Shown here piece by piece: positions 8,015 to 15,719 of a stretch of DNA of 38,261 bases. The translations under genes were made by a program, and so were the position numbers. Under the pieces are notes generated by a model. It searched no databases, was not told where the DNA came from, and saw only the letters and a list, made by a program, of their open reading frames with translations. Each line of letters opens with the position of its first letter. Position 1 is the stretch's first letter. The stretch spans positions 1 through 38,261 of the forward strand of contig JBQTJV010000105.1 of the NCBI GenBank assembly GCA_052386775.1. Reading direction: 5' to 3'. Source of the stretch: DSOT01 sp052386775. Lineage in GTDB: Bacteria > Pseudomonadota > Gammaproteobacteria > Burkholderiales > SG8-41.

Positions 8015-9046
8015 TCAGGCGATCTTCCACCGCAGCGGCTCGCCGGCGCGAAAAGGCACAAGGCGATCGGCCCCGAAAGCCAGCTCCGCGGGCGCCTGCC
8101 ATTCGCTTTCGACGAGCGTGAGCGTGTCGGTATTGCGCAGCAGGCGGTAGAACGCCGCGCCAAACGCGCTCGCGAAATTTTCCAGCCGATCGAGCGCGCC
8201 GACCGCATCGAACGCTTCCGCATAAAGTTCGATCGCAGCATGCGCGGTATAGATCCCCGCGCAGCCGCAATCGGTTTCCTTCGCATGCCGCGCGTGGGGC
8301 GCGCTGTCGGTGCCGAGGAAAAACCGGGGATTCCCGCTCACCGCCGCATCCACCAGCGCGCGTCGATGCTCCTCGCGCTTGAGTACCGGCAGGCAATAGC
8401 GGTGCGGGCGCATGCCGCCGGCAAACAGCGCGTTGCGATTGAGCAGCAGGTGATGAGCCGTGATGGTGGCCGCCACGCGATCCGGGGCGCGGCGCACGAA
8501 CTCGACAGCCTCTCGCGTCGTGATGTGCTCCACGACGATACGCAGCCGCGAAAAGCGCTCCAGCAGCGGTGTCAGCACCCGCTCCAGAAACACGCGCTCG
8601 CGATCGAACACGTCGACCTGCGGATCGGTCACTTCGCCATGGACCAGCAGCGGCATGCCGCACGCTTCCATCGCCTGGAACACCGCGTCACAGCGGGCAA
8701 GGTCCGTTACGCCGGATTCGGAATTCGTAGTCGCGCCGGCGGGATAGTACTTGACCGCGTGGACCGTGCCGCTGGCGTGTGCTTTCTCAATTTCGGCAGC
8801 GCGCATGTTATCGGTGAGATAGAGCGTCATCAGCGGCGCGAACGCCGCCCCCGCTGGCAGCGCGGCGAGGATGCGCTCCCGGTAGCGCAGCGCGAGGTCG
8901 GTGGTTGTAACCGGGGGCTTCAGGTTGGGCATGACGATGGCCCGCGCGAAGCGCCGCGCGCTGTCCTGCACCACCGCGCTCAGGTGCGCCCCGTCGCGCA
9001 AATGCAGATGCCAGTCGTCGGGACGGGTGATGGCGATCGTCTTCAT
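8015..9046 (-). CDS. pyrC: Dihydroorotase PyrC (class II)
   Basis: Zinc enzyme of de novo pyrimidine synthesis that cyclises carbamoyl aspartate to dihydroorotate. 343 residues, typical of the E. coli-like class. Zinc ligand motif DDWHLHLRD near the N-terminus, VMPNLKPPVTT, the carbamylated-lysine region KYYPAGATTNSESGV, LLVHGEV, VEHITTREAV and the GTDSAPHARHAKE metal/catalytic segment are all present. The ATG overlaps the rsmI stop as ATGA. Its link to rsmI looks like a lineage-specific operon arrangement rather than a functional one. Confidence 0.96.
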   Translation of the reverse strand: MKTIAITRPDDWHLHLRDGAHLSAVVQDSARRFARAIVMPNLKPPVTTTDLALRYRERILAALPAGAAFAPLMTLYLTDNMRAAEIEKAHASGTVHAVKYYPAGATTNSESGVTDLARCDAVFQAMEACGMPLLVHGEVTDPQVDVFDRERVFLERVLTPLLERFSRLRIVVEHITTREAVEFVRRAPDRVAATITAHHLLLNRNALFAGGMRPHRYCLPVLKREEHRRALVDAAVSGNPRFFLGTDSAPHARHAKETDCGCAGIYTAHAAIELYAEAFDAVGALDRLENFASAFGAAFYRLLRNTDTLTLVESEWQAPAELAFGADRLVPFRAGEPLRWKIA

Positions 9047-9942
9047 CGCTGTTTGTCCGATGCATCCGGTGCGCCGGACTTCAACTCGAGCGCAAGCGCG
9101 TATACCCGGTTGCGTTGGGCGCCGGTGATCCGGGTCGCAAGCGTAACGGCTTGCTTGAGGGGCACTGCGGCGAGCAGGACTTCGAGCGTCCGCTGCACCT
9201 CGTCGTCGCCGGCTGGTTCGTGTCCTGCTCCCTCCACCACCAATACGAACTCGCCCTTGCGCCGGGCGTCATTCTTCTCCAGCCACGCGATGGCCGCGTT
9301 CAGCGCACAGGAATGTATGCTCTCGAACATCTTGGTCAGCTCTCTTGCGATGACGATACGTCGAGCTCCGCCCAGCGTAAGTGCCATGTCGCCGACGCTT
9401 TCCAGGATGCGGTGGGGCGCCTCAAAAAAAACCAGGGGGAACGGATAAGCGGCGAGGGCCGACAGTTCCTTGCTGCGTTCAGCCGCCCGGGAAGGCAGAA
9501 AGCCATAGAACAGAAAATGCGGTGCGGCTATTCCGGACACGGACAAGGCTGCAACCGCTGCGTTGGCGCCGGGTACAGGACTGATCCGGTAACCCGCTTC
9601 CCGTGCCGCCGCCGTGAAGCGGGCGCCGGGGTCGGAAATTCCGGGCGTGCCCGCATCACTCACCAGCGCCAGCGACTTGCCCTGCCCCAGCAGTGCCAGC
9701 AGCGGCGCCGTGGCACGGGCCTCGTTGTGCTCGTGCAGCGCAACGAGCTTCGCCGTAATGCCGTAACGCTGAAGCAGCCTGGAACTGACGCGTGTATCTT
9801 CGGCGGCAACGACGTCGACTTTTTTCAGCACCTCCAGGGCGCGGAGGCTGATGTCGCTCAGATTTCCTATAGGGGTGCCCACTACATATAATGTCCCCTT
9901 GTGTTCGCCATCGGTTCTGCGATGCGCTGCGGCCTGCTCCAT
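9043..9942 (-). CDS. rsmI: 16S rRNA (cytidine(1402)-2'-O)-methyltransferase RsmI
   Basis: Methylates the 2'-OH of C1402 in 16S rRNA, the same nucleotide that RsmH modifies on the base. 299 residues. Tetrapyrrole-methylase fold with TLYVVGTPIGNLSDIS at the N-terminus, AAEDTRVSSRLL, and LVSDAGTPGISDPG for SAM binding. The start is uncertain: the ATG at 9942 adds about 16 residues before the family core and lies inside the 5' end of the divergent activator gene. No alternative ATG exists in frame before the core, and the ribosome site is weak. A TATAGT box at 9975-9980 on the minus strand could be its -10. Confidence 0.93.
   Translation of the reverse strand: MEQAAAHRRTDGEHKGTLYVVGTPIGNLSDISLRALEVLKKVDVVAAEDTRVSSRLLQRYGITAKLVALHEHNEARATAPLLALLGQGKSLALVSDAGTPGISDPGARFTAAAREAGYRISPVPGANAAVAALSVSGIAAPHFLFYGFLPSRAAERSKELSALAAYPFPLVFFEAPHRILESVGDMALTLGGARRIVIARELTKMFESIHSCALNAAIAWLEKNDARRKGEFVLVVEGAGHEPAGDDEVQRTLEVLLAAVPLKQAVTLATRITGAQRNRVYALALELKSGAPDASDKQR
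9863..9892 (+). promoter_or_regulatory. Promoter of the activator-yraN operon, inside rsmI
   Basis: A perfect TATAAT at 9887-9892 with a weak -35 (TTTCCT, 9863-9868) 18 bases upstream. Transcription would begin near 9899. That makes the GTG at 9901 an unlikely start for the downstream gene and favours the ATG at 9922. The whole promoter lies in the first codons of the opposing rsmI. Confidence 0.6.
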
Positions 9943-11046
9943 CGTTGGTTGTTCGCCTTTTCCGTTACGGCGCTACTATACGGCGGTGCAGCGGCGTTCG
10001 CCAGCGAAGCAGAGCCCGCTGTTAGCGCCCCTGCACCGCGCGCCGATCAACCTCTGGCGCGGCCGCTCGAACCGGCGATCGCTCACATCGCGCTCCTCAT
10101 GCCGGCCACTTCGAGCGTGCTGGGCAAAGCGGCTGAAGCGGTCAAGTCCGGCTTCAGCGCTGCCGCGAAGCTCGACGGCAAGGCATCCCTGCCAGTGCGC
10201 GTGTACGAATTGGCCGATCACGCGGACAGTGCCGTGCTGGAGTACCGGCGCGCCGTCGCAAACGGCGCGCGCCTGGTTGTCGGACCGCTCACGCGCGACG
10301 GCGTAACGGCGCTATCCTCCAGCGGCCGCGTCACGGTGCCTACCGTTGCGCTCAACGTACCGGACGGCAACTATCCGCTGCCGCCGAATCTCTTCGTGCT
10401 GAGTCTGCACGTGGAGGCGGAGGCAACACAGGTGGCGCGGCTGGCCATCGACGAGGGGCGCCTGAGGGCGGTGACGGTTGCCGCTGACACGCCCTTGCTG
10501 CGGCGTATCCATCAGGCTTTCGTTGAGGCCTATACGCGGCTCGGTGGCACAGTAGTCGGGCAATACGCCTATACCGCCGATCTCGGCGCACTCGCCACAC
10601 TGCGTAAGGTCATCCGAGCCGATGCGCCGGACATGGCTTTCCTCGCGCTCGATTTCGCACAGGCGCGACTCGTCCGGCCCTATATGGGCGCACTGACTCT
10701 CTACGCAACTTCCCAGGTCCATCCCGGCCATGGGCCGCCGCTCGCTGGATTTGAGCTCGCCGGCATCAGGTTCCTCGACATGCCGTGGTTGCTGCAGCCC
10801 GATCACCCGGCGGTCATGATCTACCCGCGTCCCGCTTGGCGCGAGACGCTCGACTTGGAACGACTCTATGCGCTCGGCATCGATGCGTATCGCGCCGGCA
10901 TGGCGGTCATGAAAGGTGACGCCGAGGTAGCCCTGGACGGCGTCACCGGCCAACTGCGACTGGGGCGCGACCAGCGCTTCGCGCGCGGTCTCATGGGCGC
11001 GCACTTTTCCGACGGCAAGCTCCTCATTTTTGCGGGCGGCCAGTGA
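9922..11046 (+). CDS. Penicillin-binding protein activator, LpoA C-domain type
   Basis: Periplasmic protein of the LpoA family (type I periplasmic-binding fold), which in enterobacteria activates the bifunctional synthase PBP1A. 374 residues from the ATG at 9922. A hydrophobic signal sequence (residues 1-27) ends in AFA before SEAEP, so it looks like a signal peptidase I substrate. Segments such as IALLMPATSSVLGKAAEAVKSG, LVVGPLTRDGV and TVALNVPDG are typical of the domain. Compared with E. coli LpoA, the helical N-terminal domain and the lipobox cysteine are both missing. Its position between rsmI and yraN matches the E. coli order yraL-lpoA-yraN-diaA-dolP. Confidence 0.85.
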   Translation: MRCGLLHRWLFAFSVTALLYGGAAAFASEAEPAVSAPAPRADQPLARPLEPAIAHIALLMPATSSVLGKAAEAVKSGFSAAAKLDGKASLPVRVYELADHADSAVLEYRRAVANGARLVVGPLTRDGVTALSSSGRVTVPTVALNVPDGNYPLPPNLFVLSLHVEAEATQVARLAIDEGRLRAVTVAADTPLLRRIHQAFVEAYTRLGGTVVGQYAYTADLGALATLRKVIRADAPDMAFLALDFAQARLVRPYMGALTLYATSQVHPGHGPPLAGFELAGIRFLDMPWLLQPDHPAVMIYPRPAWRETLDLERLYALGIDAYRAGMAVMKGDAEVALDGVTGQLRLGRDQRFARGLMGAHFSDGKLLIFAGGQ

Positions 11047-11384
11047 ATCGGCGCGGCGTGGCGGCGGAAACACTTGCCGCCTCCTTCCTCCTGTCGCGCG
11101 GGCTCGTCATCTCGCAGCGCAACTACCAATGCCGTTTCGGCGAAATCGACCTGATCGCCCGCGACGGGGCAACGCTGGTGTTCGTAGAAGTCCGCCAGCG
11201 CCGCTCCGAGCGCTACGGCGGTGCAGCCGAGAGCATAACCGCCGCCAAGCGAGCGCGGCTGGTGGCGGCGGCGCGGCACTACCTCGCGCGTCATGGCCAG
11301 GTTCCGGCGTGCCGCTTCGACGTCGTGCTGATCCGCGGCGCCGAGCCGTGCATAGAATGGATACGCAACGCGTTCGGCGAATGA
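11043..11384 (+). CDS. yraN: UPF0102 / YraN family nuclease-fold protein
   Basis: 113 residues, full length for the family. The restriction-endonuclease-like core is visible: GVAAETLAASFL, FGEIDLIARDG and LVFVEVRQR carry the E...D...E-x-R/K residues of the fold. Its cellular function is not firmly known. The start is GTG at 11043 and overlaps the activator stop as GTGA, so the two are co-translated. The gene order is conserved from beta- to gammaproteobacteria. Confidence 0.9.
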   Translation: MNRRGVAAETLAASFLLSRGLVISQRNYQCRFGEIDLIARDGATLVFVEVRQRRSERYGGAAESITAAKRARLVAAARHYLARHGQVPACRFDVVLIRGAEPCIEWIRNAFGE

Positions 11385-11391
11385 GTTCCAG

Positions 11392-11419
11392 TTGTACGGC
11401 GGGGGCGCTGCTGTACAAT
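11392..11419 (+). promoter_or_regulatory. Promoter upstream of the SIS isomerase gene
   Basis: TTGTAC (11392-11397) and TACAAT (11414-11419) with a 16-base spacer in the short gap after yraN. Transcription would start about 17 bases before the next ATG. A GAAGGAG ribosome site lies at about 11431-11437. Confidence 0.55.
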
Positions 11420-11441
11420 AGCGCTGGCACGAAGGAGTGAA

Positions 11442-12032
11442 ATGGACCTGATCAGCCGGATCAGCGAAAATTTTTCGGAGAGCGCTCACCTCAAGCTGCA
11501 AAGCATGGATGTGCTCGCCGCCCCCATCGCGGCAGCCGCGCAACGCATGGTTCAGTGCCTGAGGTCCGACGGCAAGATACTCGCCTGCGGCAACGGGGGA
11601 TCGGCTGCCGACTGCCAGCATTTTTCCGCTGAACTCCTCAACCGCTTCGAGAGGGAGCGTCCGGGGTTGGCCGCAATCGCCCTCACCACGGACACCTCGA
11701 CGCTCACGTCGATCGCGAACGATTACGATTACGAGCAGGTGTTCGCACGGCAGGTCCGCGCGCTCGGCAGCGCGAGGGATCTCCTGGTCGCCATCTCGAC
11801 CAGCGGCAACTCGCGCAACGTCCTTGCCGCCGTCGAATCCGCGCACGAATGTCAGATGGGCGTGATCGCGTTCACCGGGCACAGCGGCGGAAAGCTCGGC
11901 GAAATCCTGCAGCCGGCGGACACCCACATCTGTGTTCCCGCCAAGAGCACCGCCCGCATCCAGGAAGTGCACCTGCTCGCGCTGCATTGTCTTTGCGACG
12001 CCATCGATTGTCTGTTACTGGGAGTGGAATAA
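11442..12032 (+). CDS. gmhA: SIS-domain protein: phosphoheptose isomerase GmhA or DnaA-binding DiaA
   Basis: 196 residues, one SIS domain. GNGGSAADCQHFSAELLNRF contains the sugar-phosphate loop and the glutamate used by GmhA. ISTSGNSRNVL is the second phosphate loop, and RIQEVHLLALHCLCD holds the histidine of the isomerase site. GmhA converts sedoheptulose 7-phosphate to D-glycero-D-manno-heptose 7-phosphate for LPS. DiaA is a close relative that controls DnaA and sits at this locus in E. coli. Both catalytic residues are present, and a heptose adenylyltransferase lies two genes on, so GmhA is favoured; DiaA cannot be excluded from sequence. Confidence 0.85.
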   Translation: MDLISRISENFSESAHLKLQSMDVLAAPIAAAAQRMVQCLRSDGKILACGNGGSAADCQHFSAELLNRFERERPGLAAIALTTDTSTLTSIANDYDYEQVFARQVRALGSARDLLVAISTSGNSRNVLAAVESAHECQMGVIAFTGHSGGKLGEILQPADTHICVPAKSTARIQEVHLLALHCLCDAIDCLLLGVE

Positions 12033-12033
12033 C

Positions 12034-12597
12034 ATGCGACGTTTCGTCCTCGCCATGCTGCTGGCAATCCCTTTCGTCAACGGTTGCGCGCCGCTCCTGG
12101 TGGGAGGCGCCGCGGCGACCGGCGTCGTAGTGGCCGAGGATCGGCGCACGGTAGGCACGATCACCGAGGACCAGACCATCGAAGTGAAGGCGTCGAACCG
12201 CATTGGCGATCGCGTAAAGAACGGTCACGTGAACGTGACCAGCTATAACCGCATGGTGCTGCTCACCGGTGAGGTGGCCGACGCAGCCGCAAAGGCGGTT
12301 GCCGAGAAAACGGCCCAGGGGGTGGAAAACGTGCGCAATGTGGTCAACGAGCTCGCGATCGGCCCGAGCAGTGCGCTTTCGGCGCGTGCCAACGACACCT
12401 ACCTCACGTCCGTGGTGAAGGCGCGTTTCGTCGATGCGCAGCGCTTCAGTCCGGTGCACGTCAAGGTGGTGACCGAGGCGGGCGTGGTCTACCTGCTGGG
12501 GCTGGTGACGCGCAAGGAAGCCGATGCGGCATCGCAAATTGCGCGCACGACGCGCGGGGTTCAGCGGGTGGTGCGCGTGTTCGAGTACCTCGACTGA
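12034..12597 (+). CDS. dolP: Double-BON outer-membrane lipoprotein, DolP type
   Basis: 187 residues. The signal peptide ends in PFVNGCAP, whose N-G-C is a usable lipobox, so the mature protein should be an outer-membrane lipoprotein. Two BON domains follow: one about residues 48-115 (VNVTSYNRMVLLTGEV) and one about 122-187 (VHVKVVTEAGVVYLLGLV). DolP (YraP) supports outer-membrane integrity in E. coli, and its neisserial counterpart sits next to gmhA in the same order. The ATG begins one base after the SIS gene stop, with GGAG overlapping that gene's end, so they are one operon. Confidence 0.9.
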   Translation: MRRFVLAMLLAIPFVNGCAPLLVGGAAATGVVVAEDRRTVGTITEDQTIEVKASNRIGDRVKNGHVNVTSYNRMVLLTGEVADAAAKAVAEKTAQGVENVRNVVNELAIGPSSALSARANDTYLTSVVKARFVDAQRFSPVHVKVVTEAGVVYLLGLVTRKEADAASQIARTTRGVQRVVRVFEYLD

Positions 12598-12649
12598 ATT
12601 CTGGCGCCGGTGACTTACTACCCCGCACTGCGGGCATTCATTTCCGCGC

Positions 12650-13141
12650 GTGCCCACAACTGATTTCGAAAGCAAGATATGCGCACCGCAGTCGCTCGCG
12701 CAGCGCCTGCCGCAGTTGGCGCGCCCCGTGGTGTTCACCAATGGCGTGTTCGACATCCTGCATCGCGGGCATGTCACCTGCCTCGCGCAAGCGAGGGCCC
12801 TGGGTGCAAGCCTCGTCGTTGCGCTCAATTCCGATGCATCGGTCCGACGCCTCGGCAAGGGGCCGGAGCGGCCGCTCAACCCGCTCGATGACCGGCTGGC
12901 GGTGGTGGCGTCACTGGGCGCGGTCAGTCTTGTCACGTGGTTTGAACAGGATACGCCGCTCGACCTCATCCTCGGCATCCGGCCCGACATACTGGTCAAG
13001 GGCGGCGACTGGGAAGCCGACCGGATCGTCGGTGCTGCCGAAGTCCGCAGCTGGGGCGGCGTGGTGCATTCCATCCCGTTCGAGCACCAACGTTCGACCA
13101 CTGCGCTGGTGGAGAAACTGTCGCGCCTGAACGTCCGCTAG
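12650..13141 (+). CDS. rfaE2: D-glycero-beta-D-manno-heptose 1-phosphate adenylyltransferase RfaE2
   Basis: 163 residues, corresponding to the C-terminal nucleotidyltransferase domain of bifunctional HldE. It makes ADP-heptose for the LPS inner core. FTNGVFDILHRGHVTCL carries the HxGH motif, followed by GPERPLNPLDDRLAVVAS and LVKGGDW. The kinase domain (RfaE1/HldA) is not in the window, so this organism uses the split form. The start is a GTG at 12650 with no clear ribosome site. It follows dolP by 52 bases. Its stop codon overlaps the stop of the opposing SPOR gene. Confidence 0.92.
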   Translation: MPTTDFESKICAPQSLAQRLPQLARPVVFTNGVFDILHRGHVTCLAQARALGASLVVALNSDASVRRLGKGPERPLNPLDDRLAVVASLGAVSLVTWFEQDTPLDLILGIRPDILVKGGDWEADRIVGAAEVRSWGGVVHSIPFEHQRSTTALVEKLSRLNVR

Positions 13142-13821
13142 CGCGCCGGTGATTCGTCGCGAGACGGGCAGGCGACTGCCTTCATCCGCGTACCCGGGAA
13201 GTCCTGCTGCAACCGGGTGAGCTGCGCCACGGTCGCCTCGGTCGGCTCGCGCACGAAATACGCAATCTGCTTCAGGAATTTTTCGCGCCGGCCCACCACC
13301 GCCGCCTTCACCCCTTTTGCCTGGATCGCGGCGAGAAAGCTCTTCGCCGCCTCCTCGGTCTTGAATATGCCCAGCGAGACGGCGTTGCGCCATGGCGCTG
13401 CGTCCTGCACCACGAAGTGGTCGGTAATGCCCAGCGCGGCGAGCTCTCCGACGTTACGATCGAGTTGCGCCTTGCTCTTCGCCGGCGGCAGATAAACCCA
13501 GTAGCCGCCCGCATCGAGGACCGTACGCTGCACCCGGCCTTCGGGCAGGTTGAGCGCAGCGACTGCTGCATCAGCGCGTCCGACATCCTGTCCCGCGACT
13601 GCGCCCCACTCCACGCACGCCGCGGACGCGTCAGACGCTGACGGGGCCGGCGGCTCCTTTTTGGCCGGCACTTTTTCTCCGGGCTTCAACAACCGGATTT
13701 TTTCGGGGCTCACCTGGAGCGAACTGATCGGGCGATCCGTGGCGGCACGCTCGCGCGCCATCCAGCCGTAGGCGAAAAAGGCCAGGTTGATCAGCAATAG
13801 AAGCAGGAAAACAGTATGCAT
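13138..13821 (-). CDS. Membrane-anchored SPOR-domain protein
   Basis: 227 residues from the ATG at 13821. There is one N-terminal membrane helix (residues 3-20, LLLLLINLAFFAYGW). A proline/lysine/alanine-rich linker (KVPAKKEPPAPSASDAS) is followed by a SPOR domain at about residues 105-185 (GGYWVYLPPAKSKAQ, VSLGIFKTEEAAKSFLAAIQ). SPOR domains bind denuded septal glycan, so a role at the division site or in the cell envelope is likely. It is the last gene of a birA-coaX-SPOR operon, 13 bases after coaX; this trio recurs in betaproteobacteria as I recall it. The C-terminus continues 40 residues past the domain. Confidence 0.82.
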   Translation of the reverse strand: MHTVFLLLLLINLAFFAYGWMARERAATDRPISSLQVSPEKIRLLKPGEKVPAKKEPPAPSASDASAACVEWGAVAGQDVGRADAAVAALNLPEGRVQRTVLDAGGYWVYLPPAKSKAQLDRNVGELAALGITDHFVVQDAAPWRNAVSLGIFKTEEAAKSFLAAIQAKGVKAAVVGRREKFLKQIAYFVREPTEATVAQLTRLQQDFPGTRMKAVACPSRDESPAR

Positions 13822-13834
13822 CGGCAAGTGAATG

Positions 13835-14565
13835 TCACGCGGCGTCGCAGGCGACGCACAGCAGGCCTTCGAGCACGAGATTATCCACGACCTCCACGCG
13901 GGCGTTAAGCCGCGGTGCCAGCATCTGAGCGTCACCGCCGGAAAGAGCGACGAGCGGTTCGCCTTCCCCCGCCTCCGCCATGAACCGAACCATCCGCTCT
14001 ATGGCGCCGGTAGGGCATAGACTGCGCCGCTCAGGATCGCATCGGCGGTGTTGTTTGGAAAATAGCTGAAGTCGCCCTGCCGAACCTCGAGTTGAGCCGT
14101 ATTGGAGGCGAGTACCGATTGCATCAGCGTCATGCCGGGCACGATGAGACCGCCCAGAAACAGCCCTTCGCCGGACAGCGCATCGATGGTCAGGGAAGTA
14201 CCCGCAGTGGCGACGACGCACGGGCCCTCGAACAGGTGTCGGGCGGCGATCAGCGCCGCCCAGCGATCCGAGCCGAGCTGCGCGGGATCCGCATAGCTGC
14301 TGCGCACACCGCACTGATGTGCTTCGCCTCTGATCCAGCGCGGCGAGATTTGCAGCGGGGCAAGCGCCGCCTCGAGATGTCGTGCGACTTCAGCGCCGGC
14401 GACATTCGACACGACGATGCAGTCGGGACGTCCGACATCGCCGAGCGCACCAGCGATCAAGCGCGATTCCGCGGTCGCTACGGAAGAGAGCAGCAGCCAG
14501 CGCCGATCCTGCGCGAGACCCCATTTGATGCGGGTGTTGCCGGCATCGATGGCGAGTGTCTTCAC
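13835..14565 (-). pseudogene. coaX: Type III pantothenate kinase CoaX, frameshifted
   Basis: CoaX phosphorylates pantothenate, the first step of CoA synthesis. The first frame (start GTG 14565, overlapping the birA stop as GTGA) reads KTLAIDAGNTRIKWGL, LGSDRWAALIAA, VVATAGTSLTIDAL and LGGLIVPGMTLM, then DAILSGAVYALPAP and a stop at about 13999-14001. The family's next segment, GAIERMVRFMAEAGEGEPL to the C-terminus, continues in the next frame and ends at 13835. One missing base near 14005-14020 would restore a 243-residue protein of normal length. No homopolymer lies there. It could be an assembly error or a real mutation; every other part of the gene is intact. Confidence 0.85.
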
Positions 14566-15581
14566 CGGGGCACACGTCGCCGCGCGGTCGGGCGTCTCGA
14601 CCTCAAACTGACTTCGCCGCTGTGATAGTGCCGGACACCGGCAGTCGTGGTGACGATCAGGGCGCCTCCTTCGTCGACGCCACGCGCCACGCCGCGCTCG
14701 GACCGTCCGTCGGGCATCGTGACCGTAACCGGGCGTTCCTGCCAGGCGTGGTAGCGCTGCCATTCGGCGCGCAACGGACCCAGGCCGTCGCGTTCAAAGC
14801 GTGTCAGCACTGCCTTCAGTTCGATCAGCACCCGGGCCAGCACCGCGTTGCGGTCCAGTGTCGATCCGCACGCGGTTTCCATATCGGTGACGGGCTGATC
14901 GATGCGCTCGCGCACCGCACGGGAAAGGCGCACATTGATCCCTACTCCGATCACCACGCAGGTAGGCCCGAGCGCGTCCCCCTGCATCTCGATGAGAATT
15001 CCGGCGAGCTTGCTGCCGCGCCACACTACATCGTTAGGCCACTTGAGTGCGACTTCAGTCGCGCCGCAGGATTGCAGCGCACGCACCAGCGCAACGCCCA
15101 CGGCGAGACTGAGGCCGGAGAGTACCCCCGCCCCTTGCGAAAAGCGCCACACCAGCGAGAAAGTAAGGCCGCCCGCCAGCCCGGCGTGCCATGCGCGGCC
15201 ATGCCGGCCCCGTCCTGCCGCCTGCCACTCGGCAGCGATCAACGTGCCGCTCGCAGCGTTATCCCGCGCCCGCTGCAAGGCGACGGTATTGGTGGAGTCG
15301 GCCGTGGCGAGGAAATCCAATGTGAGGCCGCGCGCATCGGCGCCAAGGCACCTTTTCACGGTCTCGGCATCGAGCAGCGAGACCGGCTCTTCCAGCCGGT
15401 AACCGCGGCCGCGCACGCGATAGACGCCCAGCCCGGCCTGCTCCAACTCCCGTATGGCGTGCCAGACGCTCCCGCGCGATACCCCCATGGCACCCGCCAG
15501 CGCTTCGCCGGAACGGAATTCGCCCGCGGCAAGCGACTGCAACACGCGATACGTCAAGGGTTTCATATAAATCGGCTGCAT
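14562..15581 (-). CDS. birA: Bifunctional biotin operon repressor / biotin--[acetyl-CoA-carboxylase] ligase BirA
   Basis: Activates biotin as biotinyl-AMP and transfers it to the AccB carrier protein. 339 residues. The N-terminal winged helix (about 5-65, AGAMGVSRGSVWHAIRELEQ) means it may also repress transcription. The catalytic core has STNTVALQRA, the biotin/ATP loop GRGRHGRAWHAG, KWPNDVVW and GVGINVRL. The C-terminal SH3-like domain ends in an Arg-rich tail. The start is at 15581 (MQP) or 15566 (MKP). It leads the birA-coaX-SPOR operon and is divergent from the S51 peptidase. Confidence 0.93.
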   Translation of the reverse strand: MQPIYMKPLTYRVLQSLAAGEFRSGEALAGAMGVSRGSVWHAIRELEQAGLGVYRVRGRGYRLEEPVSLLDAETVKRCLGADARGLTLDFLATADSTNTVALQRARDNAASGTLIAAEWQAAGRGRHGRAWHAGLAGGLTFSLVWRFSQGAGVLSGLSLAVGVALVRALQSCGATEVALKWPNDVVWRGSKLAGILIEMQGDALGPTCVVIGVGINVRLSRAVRERIDQPVTDMETACGSTLDRNAVLARVLIELKAVLTRFERDGLGPLRAEWQRYHAWQERPVTVTMPDGRSERGVARGVDEGGALIVTTTAGVRHYHSGEVSLRSRRPTARRRVPR

Positions 15582-15719
15582 GATACCCGCAGCGGCGGCA
15601 GCGCGTCACACCGCGCGCGTTGCACGAACGCGAGGGCCAAGTCTAGACTGCGCGCGTTGCCCGCACCGGATACAGCGGGCGCTGGAAAAGACTTCTGCCA
15701 CCTTTGCCATCACAAACTC

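Noticed and set aside
14556..15719. Long plus-strand open frame reaching upstream of the S51 peptidase.
   Set aside because: It is antisense to birA, which has clear motifs; this is the usual open antisense frame of GC-rich genes.
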